Positions 7,814 through 14,662 of a stretch of DNA of 15,634 nucleotides are shown in pieces; positions within the stretch are counted from its first letter, which is position 1; each line of letters begins with the position of its first letter. This DNA is from Bacteroidales bacterium (lineage in GTDB: Bacteria > Bacteroidota > Bacteroidia > Bacteroidales > WCHB1-69). The stretch spans positions 1 through 15,634 of the forward strand of contig JAISTU010000042.1 in the NCBI GenBank assembly GCA_031272415.1. The letters run 5' to 3'. The translations under genes and the position numbers were made by a program. The notes below the pieces were generated by a model, which did no database searches, was not told where the DNA came from, and was given only the letters and a program-made list of their open reading frames with translations.

Positions 7814-7821
7814 CAAAAATA
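7814..7821 (-). promoter_or_regulatory. Bacteroidota -7 box for the lipoprotein/RND unit
   Basis: Minus strand reads AGTGTATTTTTGCAT; TATTTTTG matches TAnnTTTG. Upstream is TTATTGAAGAAAA, like the block before upp and the mutase gene. The box lies 43 bp before the ATG at 7771. Confidence 0.65.
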
Positions 7822-7860
7822 CACTTTTTCTTCAATAAAAAATTAAAAACGTTTTTTTTA

Positions 7861-8047
7861 GAGTGGAGAGATTATTATGATTAAAAAATTGTCTGAACTT
7901 TGATTTTCGTATGATTTTTTTGATTTGCGTAAAATCATAGTAATCATGTTAATCATTCAAAATCAAAGTTCAGCCCAAAGAATGTACAAATTTTAGAACA
8001 TTTCTCCCAAAATGCAAAAAAAATCTACACTCTACACTCTACACTCT
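7861..8047. repeat. Composite heptad/palindrome intergenic repeat, copy 2
   Basis: The left arm is short (GAGTGGA, GAG at 7861-7870) and followed by the same ATTATTATGATT junction as copy 1. The palindromic core runs from 7891 (GTCTGAACTTTGATTTTCG) to 7973 (AAAATCAAAGTTCAG). Next comes the second core motif in inverted orientation (7986-8016; minus strand TGCATTTTGGGAGAAATG). The right arm 8024-8047 is three perfect TCTACAC heptads plus TCT. This is the only complete copy that carries both cores with all parts readable. Confidence 0.8.
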
Positions 8048-8050
8048 GAA

Positions 8051-8189
8051 AAAACCTTATTTATCGAAGTTCCCTTAGTAGCAAGGATTTTTCTGTTAAT
8101 TTCCCTTATTCCCTTATTAACAAAAAATAAGGGTAATGGTGGGTCATTATTTTTTGGCTACTAAGGGTGCTTTAATAAACAAGGGTTTT
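8051..8189. repeat. MITE-like element with ~34-bp imperfect terminal inverted repeats
   Basis: The left arm 8051-8084 and right arm 8154-8189 are reverse complements with a few mismatches and single-base indels. They share AAAACC at the ends and an exact 11-bp match CCCTTAGTAGC / GCTACTAAGGG (8072-8082, 8157-8167). A second hairpin is nested inside, CCCTTATT (8111-8118) with AATAAGGG (8126-8133). The whole could fold as a long hairpin. It has no coding capacity and shares no heptads with the neighbouring composite repeats, so it is probably a separate non-autonomous insertion. No clear target-site duplication is visible. Confidence 0.6.
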
Positions 8190-8210
8190 ATAATTTTATA
8201 AAAATTTCGA

Positions 8211-8299
8211 AAATCAAAAAAATCATTCCAAATCAAAGTTCAGACAAGAGTGGTGCAAAAATGCAAAAAAAACAATTCTCAATTTTCAATTCTCAATTG
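8211..8299. repeat. Composite intergenic repeat, right half only (copy 3)
   Basis: Only the right half of the palindromic core is present (8211-8245, AAATCAAAAAAATCATTCC then AAATCAAAGTTCAGAC). A linker rich in A with TGCAAAAATGCAAAA follows, then an inverted heptad arm of the other flavour (8273-8299: TCTCAAT, TTTCAAT, TCTCAAT). It ends 12 bp before the upp -7 box. It may be the displaced right end of an element split by insertions. Confidence 0.65.
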
Positions 8300-8310
8300 A
8301 AAAAATTGTG

Positions 8311-8318
8311 TATTTTTG
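8311..8318 (+). promoter_or_regulatory. Bacteroidota -7 box for upp-maf
   Basis: AATTGAAAAAATTGTG-TATTTTTG-TAAT; TATTTTTG matches TAnnTTTG. It lies 34 bp before the ATG at 8353. The location rules against the in-frame GTG at 8308 as the upp start, because that codon would be upstream of the transcription start. Confidence 0.65.
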
Positions 8319-8352
8319 TAATTTGTTTATACAATTAAATTATTTTAGCATT

Positions 8353-9012
8353 ATGATAAAAGTATTACAATCAGAAAATTCGTTAGCATGCGATTTTTTA
8401 GCAGAATTAAGAGATGTCAATATTCAGCAGGACAGTTTGAGATTTCGTAAAAATTTGGAACGTTTGGGGTCAATTTTTGCTTATGAAATCAGTAAAACAT
8501 TGAAATACAAGCAGGAAGAAATTGTAACACCCTTGGGAGTAGCACAATGTAATCGCTTGCTCAATGAGCCTGTTTTATGCACCATTTTGCGGGCAGGATT
8601 GCCTTTTTATGCAGGATTTCTCAACTTTTTTGACCATGCACAATCGGCATTCATTTCCGCCTACCGCAAGCACGAAAAAGATGGCTCATTTGATATTCAA
8701 TTGGATTATGTATCATCGCCCGATTTGACAGGCAAAACACTTATTTTGGCTGACCCTATGTTGGCAAGTGGTAAATCGGCGGAGTTGTCGCTGCGTTATT
8801 TATGTAAAAATTTTGGCAAACCAACTGATATTCATATAGTTTCAATTATTGCGAGTGCAGAAGGAATTTCTTTTTTGAAGAAAAATATACCTCGCAATGC
8901 AACCATTTGGGTGGTCGCTATTGACCAAGAAATGACGGCTCAATCGTACATAGTACCCGGTTTGGGAGATGCAGGAGACCTCGCTTTTGGGGTGAAAGGA
9001 GAAGATAATTGA
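8353..9012 (+). CDS. upp: Uracil phosphoribosyltransferase
   Basis: Converts uracil and PRPP to UMP in pyrimidine salvage, in the cytoplasm. The chosen ATG at 8353 gives 219 residues (MIKVLQSENSL). The frame extends in phase to a GTG at 8308, but that overlaps the promoter. The PRPP-binding loop is LADPMLASGKSAELS (~133-147), and the C-terminal uracil-binding segment YIVPGLGDAGDLAFG is intact. CTILRAGLPFYAGF is also typical of the family. Its stop TGA shares its final A with the ATG of maf, so the two are translationally coupled. The pairing of a uracil salvage enzyme with a nucleotide pyrophosphatase is a plausible nucleotide-pool unit, though the link is inferred. Confidence 0.93.
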   Translation: MIKVLQSENSLACDFLAELRDVNIQQDSLRFRKNLERLGSIFAYEISKTLKYKQEEIVTPLGVAQCNRLLNEPVLCTILRAGLPFYAGFLNFFDHAQSAFISAYRKHEKDGSFDIQLDYVSSPDLTGKTLILADPMLASGKSAELSLRYLCKNFGKPTDIHIVSIIASAEGISFLKKNIPRNATIWVVAIDQEMTAQSYIVPGLGDAGDLAFGVKGEDN

Positions 9013-9620
9013 TGTTTTTGTTGGATAAATTGTCGAAATACAGCATCGTTTTGGCATCCAATTCGGAACGAAGACAGCAATTGTTGTCCAAATTAGGCAT
9101 TGATTTTCAAGTAGATACACCTTCCATTGAGGAGAAATACTCCCCTGATTTACCCCCTGATGAAATTGTTTGCCAACTTGCTCGGCAAAAAGCCGAAATT
9201 GTTGCTCTAAAACATCATTCAAAAAATAGTATTGTTATTGCAGGAGATACAATTGTATGTGCTGATAATCAAATACTTGGAAAACCTAAAAATAATGAGC
9301 AGGCAAAAAGGATGCTTCATCTTTTATCGGATGCGGAGCATACTGTTTATTCGGGCTTATGCATTGTAAATGAGAATATTACACTTTGTCGCTCTGATGT
9401 TGCCAAAGTGCGTTTTAGGAAGTTGAATGATAACGAAATAGAATATTATATCGCTCATTTTCAGCCTTTTGACAAGGCAGGGGCTTATGGAATACAACAA
9501 TGGATAGGTTTGTGTGGCATCACAAGCATAGAAGGCTCTTTTTATACTATCATGGGATTTCCGACTCATCTTTTGTGGGAAATGTTGTCGCAAATTGTTG
9601 AAAAAAGAGAAAATAATTGA
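9012..9620 (+). CDS. maf: Maf-family nucleotide pyrophosphatase
   Basis: Hydrolyses non-canonical or excess nucleoside triphosphates to monophosphates and pyrophosphate; the family includes dTTP/UTP pyrophosphatases, which limit misincorporation and were tied to septum formation. The 202 residues begin MFLLDKLSKYSIVLASNSER; an in-frame TTG one codon upstream is not needed. Family motifs: LASNSERRQQLLSKLGI (~14-30), the conserved glutamate of IEEKYSP, LARQKAE, the acidic catalytic AGDTIV (~75-80), SDAEHTVYSG, and FDKAGAYGIQ with the FYTIMGFPT C-terminal block. The start overlaps the upp stop by one base. The stop codon TGA lies in the first heptad of a downstream repeat (AATTGAGAATGG), so the extreme C-terminus may have been set by repeat insertion. 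Confidence 0.9.
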   Translation: MFLLDKLSKYSIVLASNSERRQQLLSKLGIDFQVDTPSIEEKYSPDLPPDEIVCQLARQKAEIVALKHHSKNSIVIAGDTIVCADNQILGKPKNNEQAKRMLHLLSDAEHTVYSGLCIVNENITLCRSDVAKVRFRKLNDNEIEYYIAHFQPFDKAGAYGIQQWIGLCGITSIEGSFYTIMGFPTHLLWEMLSQIVEKRENN

Positions 9621-9738
9621 GAATGGAGAATGGAGAGTTGAGAATTGAAAATTGAGAGTTGATTTTTTTTTGCATTTTGGGATAAAAACGTTCTAAAATT
9701 GGATAAAAAAAATAATTCTCCATTTTCAATTCTCAATT
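9615..9738. repeat. Composite heptad repeat, copy 4 (GAGAATK flavour, second core only)
   Basis: From 9619 six 7-bp units run in register: GAGAATG, GAGAATG, GAGAGTT, GAGAATT, GAAAATT, GAGAGTT. The middle is the second core motif (9671-9702: TGCATTTTGGGATAAAA, CGTTCTAAAATTGG). The right arm is inverted heptads TCTCCAT, TTTCAAT, TCTCAAT (9717-9737). It fills the gap between maf and the mutase gene; a transcript through it could form a long hairpin followed by T-rich sequence, so it may also end the upp-maf message. Confidence 0.75.
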
Positions 9739-9775
9739 AAAAAAAGGGTTTTAATTTTTAATTGAAGAAAAGGTG

Positions 9776-9783
9776 TATCTTTG
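9776..9783 (+). promoter_or_regulatory. Bacteroidota -7 box for the phosphohexomutase gene
   Basis: TTTTTAATTGAAGAAAAGGTG-TATCTTTG-TAAA, nearly the same block as before the gene at 740. TATCTTTG matches TAnnTTTG and lies 37 bp before the ATG at 9821. Confidence 0.75.
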
Positions 9784-9820
9784 TAAATTGTAACTTTATT
9801 AAAAAAAAAAGTATTTACTT

Positions 9821-11551
9821 ATGAACTCGGAGATAAAAAATAGAATTGATAGTTGGTTAAATGGGTCTTATGATGAACAAACCAAAGATGAAATAAGACA
9901 ACTGATGGCTGAAAATCCAAGCCTTTTAGAAGACGCTTTTTACCGTAATTTGGAGTTTGGGACAGGCGGTTTGCGGGGAATTATGGGCGTAGGAACAAAC
10001 AGAATGAACCAATACACGGTCGCAATGGCAACACAGGGCTTGGCAAATTATATCAATCAAACTTTCAACAGCGACAAAAAAGTAGCAGTTGCATTCGATT
10101 CACGCAATAATAGTTCATATTTTGCAAAAGTGGCTACAAATGTACTTTCTGCCAATGGAATATATGTGTTTTTATTTGATGAGTTGCGTCCGACACCCGA
10201 ACTTTCCTTTGCGATACGGCATTTAGAGTGTCAGGCGGGCATTGTGATTACGGCTTCTCATAATCCGAAAGAATATAATGGCTATAAGGTTTACTGGTCG
10301 GACGGCGGACAAATTGTGCCTCCGCATGACAAAAATATTATCACTCAAATCAATGCTATCAAAGACATTCAGGCGGTGAAATCAATTGCCAATAAACAAA
10401 TGATACAAAAGATTGGACATGAGATTGACAGCGTGTATATAGAAAAAATTAAAACGCTTTCTCAAAATCCGGAAGTGATTGAAAATTACGGAAATATGAG
10501 CATTGTTTACACACCTTTGCATGGTGCGGGTGTTCATGTAGTGCCTTCTGCATTGGAGGAGTTTGGGTTTAATAATGTTACTGTTTTACCTCAACAAGCG
10601 GTCATTGACGGCAATTTTCCGACCGTGCAGTCCCCCAATCCTGAGGAGTCGGCAGCCTTATCAATGGCAATAGAGCATGCCCAACAAATTGGAGCAGAAC
10701 TTGTGTTGGCAACAGACCCCGATTGCGACCGTGTAGGAGTGGCGGTGAGAGATAAAAGCGGCAATTTTGTGCTCCTCAACGGAAACCAAACGGCTGCTTT
10801 AATGGTTTATTATATGTGCTTAAATTGGCATTTAAACGGGAAAGTCAATGGAAATCAATACATTGTCAAAACAATTGTTACAACAGATTTATTGACAAAA
10901 ATTGCCGATAGTTTTGATATTGAAACAGTCGAAGTTTTAACAGGATTTAAATATATAGCCGAAAAAATGCACCAATTAGAAAATCAAAAAGAATTTATTT
11001 GCGGCGGCGAAGAAAGTTACGGCTATTTGGTTGGTGATTTTGTGAGAGATAAAGATGCGGTGATTGCTTGCTGTATCATTGCAGAAATTCTTGCTTATGC
11101 TAAAATACAAAAAAAATCTCTAATTGATTTATTATCAGATATTTACCTAAAATATGGATTTTATAAAGAAAAATTGCTTTCCATTACTCGCAAAGGCAAA
11201 GAAGGTTTGTCGGCTATCGCAAAAATGATGGAAAATTATCGCAAAAATCCCCCTTCTACTATCAATCACAAAAAAATTGTTCGCATAAAAGATTATTTGT
11301 TACAAAATGATAATGATTTGATTTCCAACAGAATAACAAAAATAAATTTGCCTGTTTCTGACGTTTTACAGTTCTATTTAGAAGATAATACCAAAATTAC
11401 AGTCCGTCCATCAGGCACGGAGCCAAAGATTAAGTTTTATTTTAGCGTGCAACGGCCGGTTCATAAAAAGGAAGACATTCTCAAAGCCGAAAATAATGCC
11501 CAAAAACAATTTATAAACATTGCTAAAGAATGCGAAATTAACAATTTATAA
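9821..11551 (+). CDS. Phosphoglucomutase/phosphomannomutase (alpha-D-phosphohexomutase)
   Basis: Interconverts glucose 1-phosphate and glucose 6-phosphate (and perhaps mannose phosphates), feeding glycogen and surface-polysaccharide precursors; cytoplasmic. The 576 residues have the four superfamily domains: the phosphoserine loop TASHNPKEYNG with S146 as the phosphoryl carrier, the Mg2+ loop DPDCDRVGV (D299, D301, D303), the sugar-specificity loop GGEES (395-399), and the phosphate-binding RPSGTEPKIKFYF (529-541). An N-terminal FGTGGLRGIMGVGTNRMN (~46-63) and the length place it with the long PgcA/PGM2-like enzymes rather than the ~455-residue ManB/GlmM type. It is a single-gene unit with its own promoter, ending in a convergent gap with gldH. 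Exact sugar preference cannot be read from sequence. Confidence 0.92.
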   Translation: MNSEIKNRIDSWLNGSYDEQTKDEIRQLMAENPSLLEDAFYRNLEFGTGGLRGIMGVGTNRMNQYTVAMATQGLANYINQTFNSDKKVAVAFDSRNNSSYFAKVATNVLSANGIYVFLFDELRPTPELSFAIRHLECQAGIVITASHNPKEYNGYKVYWSDGGQIVPPHDKNIITQINAIKDIQAVKSIANKQMIQKIGHEIDSVYIEKIKTLSQNPEVIENYGNMSIVYTPLHGAGVHVVPSALEEFGFNNVTVLPQQAVIDGNFPTVQSPNPEESAALSMAIEHAQQIGAELVLATDPDCDRVGVAVRDKSGNFVLLNGNQTAALMVYYMCLNWHLNGKVNGNQYIVKTIVTTDLLTKIADSFDIETVEVLTGFKYIAEKMHQLENQKEFICGGEESYGYLVGDFVRDKDAVIACCIIAEILAYAKIQKKSLIDLLSDIYLKYGFYKEKLLSITRKGKEGLSAIAKMMENYRKNPPSTINHKKIVRIKDYLLQNDNDLISNRITKINLPVSDVLQFYLEDNTKITVRPSGTEPKIKFYFSVQRPVHKKEDILKAENNAQKQFINIAKECEINNL

Positions 11552-11568
11552 AAAAAAAAACTCATTTC

Positions 11569-11733
11569 AGAGTGTAGAGTGTAGAGTGTAGATTTACGAT
11601 TTTAGATTTTTCTGTTTTTTTGCATTTTGGGATAAAATTGTTCTAAAAATTGAGCAAAATTTCTTGTCTTAACCTTGATTTTCAAGAGATTAAAAAGATT
11701 ACAAACATCTCTACACTCTACACTCTACACTCT
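11569..11733. repeat. Composite heptad repeat, copy 5, between convergent genes
   Basis: The left arm 11569-11592 has three units (GAGTGTA x3, then GA). The second core motif follows (11621-11654: TGCATTTTGGGATAAAA, TTGTTCTAAAAATTG). Then comes a left half of the palindromic core (11665-11705, GTCTTAACCTTGATTTTCAAG, phased GATT words). The right arm 11708-11733 is inverted heptads (TCTACAC x3, TCT). The outermost bases include the stop codon of gldH (minus-strand TAG at 11734-11732). No promoter box is present, in keeping with both neighbours ending here; a role as bidirectional transcript end is possible. Confidence 0.8.
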
Positions 11734-12211
11734 ATTTTGCTCTTACAGGTTGCACTGTAAAACCAATAAATGCCACATTTTCAATATTAACATAGTCCAT
11801 TCTGTGTTGAATTTTGATAGTGTAAGTTCCTGTTGTAGTGAAAGTTTTTTGTTTGTAAAGTAAATGTTCTATTGTCCAGACATCGCCGATTGCTGTTCCC
11901 AAAAAATGACTGTCTTTTTTTACATCCAACATCTGATTGATAATATTTTTTTGTCCGTCCGGTGAGGTGATAACGATTTCTATTCTCAAAAAATCAAATG
12001 CAAAATTGTTCATCACCCCAAACGACAAATCTATATCATATACCTTGTCAATATTTGTGATTTCAAAAGTATCTTCAAAAGGGGTAAAGCGGTTCCAAAT
12101 GTTGTTAGGGAGCAAGGTTTGCGATTCTGTTTTTGTTCCGCAATTGCCACAGCCTGTCAAAGTGCTCAATCCTATCGCTATAATTGTGAATATCAATAAA
12201 TTACGGTTCAT
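11732..12211 (-). CDS. gldH: Gliding-motility lipoprotein GldH
   Basis: A 159-residue lipoprotein: MNRNLLIFTIIAIGLSTLTG then lipidated C21 (lipobox LTGC), exported to the periplasmic or outer-membrane side. The mature protein has features I associate with GldH: an NxxWxxF segment early (NIWNRFTPF), a central beta-rich VITSPDG, then FLGTAIGDVWT and a C-terminal KIQHRMDYVNIENVAFIGFTV, corresponding to the usual hMR..L..I..VGl.V ending. GldH is needed for gliding in Flavobacterium johnsoniae and is also found in non-gliding Bacteroidota; its molecular job is not settled. The ATG overlaps the typA stop by 4 bp (ATGA), so it depends on typA translation. Its stop codon TAG lies in a heptad repeat. 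Family call is by motif memory only. Confidence 0.72.
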   Translation of the reverse strand: MNRNLLIFTIIAIGLSTLTGCGNCGTKTESQTLLPNNIWNRFTPFEDTFEITNIDKVYDIDLSFGVMNNFAFDFLRIEIVITSPDGQKNIINQMLDVKKDSHFLGTAIGDVWTIEHLLYKQKTFTTTGTYTIKIQHRMDYVNIENVAFIGFTVQPVRAK

Positions 12212-14028
12212 AAATTTTGTTTTTCTGCGGCACTTGCGGCAAGTCTTTTCCGCTGTATGCCATTGAGAATAATTTTTCTTAATCGCAATGCTTTTGGGGT
12301 AATTTCCAAATATTCATCTTCGTTAATATATTCCAAATACTCCTCCAACGACAATTTGATAGCAGGGGCAAGTGTGGCTTTATCGTCTGCACCTGATGCC
12401 CGCATGTTGGTCAATTTTTTGGATTTGGTAACATTGATAATCAAATCATCTTGTCGAATATGTTGCCCAACTATCTGACCCTCATATACTTTATCAAAAG
12501 GTTCTATAAAAAAACTACCCCTTTCTTGCAATTTATCTAAGGCATACGCATACGCAGTCCCTGTTTCCATTGCTATCAATGCGCCGCTGTGTCGCAATGG
12601 TATATCGCCTCTGTACGGCTCAAATCCAAGCAAACGGTGAGAAAGTATAGCCTCGCCTTCGGTAGCAGTGAGCATTTGATTTCTCAAACCTATAATCCCC
12701 CTTGACGGAATTTTAAACAATTGCCGAATGCGGTCTGTTTTGGTTTCTATTGATAAAATTTCACCTCTTCGGCGCGTAACAATATCTATCACACGACTGG
12801 AAAATTCTTCAGGCACAATCACCGTCAATTCTTCCATCGGCTCACATTTTTGACCATCTATTGTTTTGATAATTACTTTTGGCTGACCGACTTGCAATTC
12901 ATAACCTTCTCTTCGCATGGTTTCTATTAAAATGGATAAATGCAAAATGCCACGCCCATAAACTATGTAAGTATCAGGTGAATCCGTATCTTCTACTTTT
13001 AAAGCAAGATTTTTTTCCAACTCTTTATACAACCTATCTCGCAAATGACGTGAGGTAACAAATTTGCCATCTTGCCCATAAAATGGTGAATTATTGATAG
13101 TAAACAGCATACTCATAGTAGGCTCATCAATTTTTATGGGAGGCAAACCTTCGGGGTTTTCATAATCGGCAATTGTGTCGCCAATATCAAAATCTTCTAT
13201 GCCCAAAACGGCACAAATTTCACCCGATTCGACTGTTTTTTGCTTTACTTTTCCCAAGCCTTCAAAAACATACAATTCCTTAATTTTAGATTTATAAATG
13301 TTGCCGTCTCTTTTGACCAAAGATACATTGCTGCCCCACTCCAAAGTGCCGCGTATCAATTTTCCAACCGCAATTCTACCCACATAAGAAGAATAATCCA
13401 AAGACGAAATCATCATTTGTGGAGTACCTTCGTTCTGTTTAGGTGCAGGAATATGCTCTACAATCAAATCTAATAAATAACTAATATCAGAAGTCGGTTT
13501 TTGCCAATTATCACTCATCCAGCCCTGTTTTGAAGAACCAAATGCAGTCGGAAAATTCAACTGTTCTTCGCTCGCCCCCAATGCAAACATCAAATCAAAA
13601 ACATCTTCTTGCGTTTGTTCGGGATTGCAATTGGGTTTATCTACCTTATTAACCACCACTATTGGCTTGAGATTGAGGTCAATAGCCTTTTGCAATACAA
13701 ACCTTGTCTGTGGCATAGGTCCCTCAAACGCATCTACAAGCAACAAAACGCCCTCTGCCATATTGAGTACGCGTTCTACCTCACCGCCGAAATCACTGTG
13801 TCCGGGAGTGTCTATTATATTGATTTTCACATCTTTATAATGAATGGAAACATTTTTTGACAAAATTGTAATTCCGCGTTCTCGTTCCAAATCATTGCTA
13901 TCTAAAATCAAATCAGGCATTTCCTGATTGTCTCTAAACAGTTTTGCTTGCCATAACATCCTGTCCACCAAAGTCGTTTTTCCGTGGTCTACATGGGCTA
14001 TAATGGCAATATTTCTTATTTTTTGCAT
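12208..14028 (-). CDS. typA: Ribosome-associated translational GTPase TypA/BipA
   Basis: EF-G-like GTPase that binds the 70S ribosome and supports 50S assembly and stress or cold adaptation. The 606 residues are normal length. GTP motifs: G1 AHVDHGKT (11-18), switch I RGITILSK (51-58), G3 DTPGH (73-77), G4 NKVD (127-130), and a G5-like SSKQ region near 165. Domain II follows (YVGRIAVGKLIRG), then the EF-G III/V-like domains and the TypA-specific C-terminal region with KSKKLTNMRASGADDKATL. It lies 25 bp after the secreted-protein gene on the same strand and overlaps gldH by 4 bp, so the three are probably one unit led from the promoter at 14616-14623. No other promoter is evident at its start. 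Confidence 0.96.
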   Translation of the reverse strand: MQKIRNIAIIAHVDHGKTTLVDRMLWQAKLFRDNQEMPDLILDSNDLERERGITILSKNVSIHYKDVKINIIDTPGHSDFGGEVERVLNMAEGVLLLVDAFEGPMPQTRFVLQKAIDLNLKPIVVVNKVDKPNCNPEQTQEDVFDLMFALGASEEQLNFPTAFGSSKQGWMSDNWQKPTSDISYLLDLIVEHIPAPKQNEGTPQMMISSLDYSSYVGRIAVGKLIRGTLEWGSNVSLVKRDGNIYKSKIKELYVFEGLGKVKQKTVESGEICAVLGIEDFDIGDTIADYENPEGLPPIKIDEPTMSMLFTINNSPFYGQDGKFVTSRHLRDRLYKELEKNLALKVEDTDSPDTYIVYGRGILHLSILIETMRREGYELQVGQPKVIIKTIDGQKCEPMEELTVIVPEEFSSRVIDIVTRRRGEILSIETKTDRIRQLFKIPSRGIIGLRNQMLTATEGEAILSHRLLGFEPYRGDIPLRHSGALIAMETGTAYAYALDKLQERGSFFIEPFDKVYEGQIVGQHIRQDDLIINVTKSKKLTNMRASGADDKATLAPAIKLSLEEYLEYINEDEYLEITPKALRLRKIILNGIQRKRLAASAAEKQNL

Positions 14029-14053
14029 AAAATTTCTTAAAAATTGTGTTTTT

Positions 14054-14542
14054 TTATCTTAATTTTGTAGTTTCTTTGAATCCGTTTTTGATAATTTCGT
14101 TCAACACGCAAGGACAGCGGTCAGTCCCCGGCGGACAAGCGTACATTTCCAACAACGGGTCGCTATCGATGATCATTTTCATCATCTCTTCCAAAGACAA
14201 AGGCGAAGAAAGTTGAGCATATTGTTCATAAGTAATGCTCAAAAAAGCCACATTTGTCCCAATTCCGCGATTATCTAACCAATATTTCTTTTTCAATTTG
14301 GTCGGCACACTTGCCTCACTCACATCTCGCGGATGCGGATAAGAAACAATGCTTTTTTTATCCTCCGACAAACCTATTGCAACATTATGGCTGTAATCTT
14401 TTTTGGTCTTATAAATAATCACAGGCGGCAAAGCCATCGAATTGCTCTCGCTCTCAAATGCTAATTGCATCGCTTTTGCCTCTACTAAAAAAAATGCCAA
14501 TATCAATATTGAAAAAACTATTTTTTTGCTGTTTTTATACAT
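14054..14542 (-). CDS. Secreted conserved hypothetical protein
   Basis: A 162-residue protein with a cleavable signal peptide (positive MYKNSKK, hydrophobic ~9-21, likely cut after AKA at ~24); the lipobox cysteine is absent, so it is soluble in the periplasm or outside. The mature part has SEDKKSIVSYPHPRDV (~58-74), YWLDNRGIGTNVAFLSITYEQYA (~87-109) and a Cys-containing end (CPPGTDRCPC). The LDNRGI..NVAFL..TYEQY pattern resembles an uncharacterised family I recall from Bacteroides-type genomes, usually lipoproteins; I do not know a function. It is the first gene of the unit with typA and gldH, and has a strong promoter box and a TSS-proximal inverted repeat upstream. Confidence 0.75.
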   Translation of the reverse strand: MYKNSKKIVFSILILAFFLVEAKAMQLAFESESNSMALPPVIIYKTKKDYSHNVAIGLSEDKKSIVSYPHPRDVSEASVPTKLKKKYWLDNRGIGTNVAFLSITYEQYAQLSSPLSLEEMMKMIIDSDPLLEMYACPPGTDRCPCVLNEIIKNGFKETTKLR

Positions 14543-14588
14543 AAATTATATATTTTTAAAAATTTGTATATGATAATTATTCTTTCCC

Positions 14589-14607
14589 TCAACATCCAAA
14601 ATGTTGA
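14589..14607. promoter_or_regulatory. Inverted repeat at the predicted transcription start
   Basis: TCAACAT-CCAAA-ATGTTGA is a perfect 7-bp inverted repeat with a 5-bp spacer. It starts 9 bp past the -7 box on the minus strand, so it spans roughly the transcription start to +20. That position suits a repressor operator or a 5'-end hairpin that stabilises the message. Chance occurrence cannot be excluded. Confidence 0.4.
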
Positions 14608-14615
14608 TACTTTTA

Positions 14616-14623
14616 CAAAGATA
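14616..14623 (-). promoter_or_regulatory. Bacteroidota -7 box for the secreted protein-typA-gldH unit
   Basis: Minus strand TTTTTTGTG-TATCTTTG-TAAA; exact TAnnTTTG match in the shared block (TTTTTAATTTTTAATTGAA upstream). It lies about 74 bp before the ATG at 14542, leaving a leader of ~65 nt. Confidence 0.75.
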
Positions 14624-14662
14624 CACAAAAAATTCAATTAAAAATTAAAAACCTTTTTTTTC

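Larger units (their letters stand above)
7772..8352. other. Divergent intergenic region, ~580 bp, no gene
   Basis: Separates the lipoprotein/RND unit (minus) from upp/maf (plus). Contents in order: minus promoter box (7814-7821), complete composite repeat (7861-8047), a separate ~139-bp inverted-repeat element (8051-8189), a right-half composite repeat (8211-8299) and the upp promoter (8311-8318). No convincing coding frame or RNA gene is seen. Confidence 0.8.

Noticed and set aside
8308..8352. Longer upp start at GTG 8308 (15 extra residues)
   Set aside because: The GTG overlaps the TATTTTTG promoter box and would lie upstream of the likely transcription start; the ATG at 8353 gives the family's usual N-terminus.
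9009..9011. TTG start one codon before maf ATG
   Set aside because: The ATG at 9012 sits in a normal TGATG coupling with upp and gives a full-length protein.
11675..11863. 62-codon plus-strand frame between the mutase and gldH genes
   Set aside because: It is made of repeat sequence and the complement of gldH; no promoter or protein-like composition.
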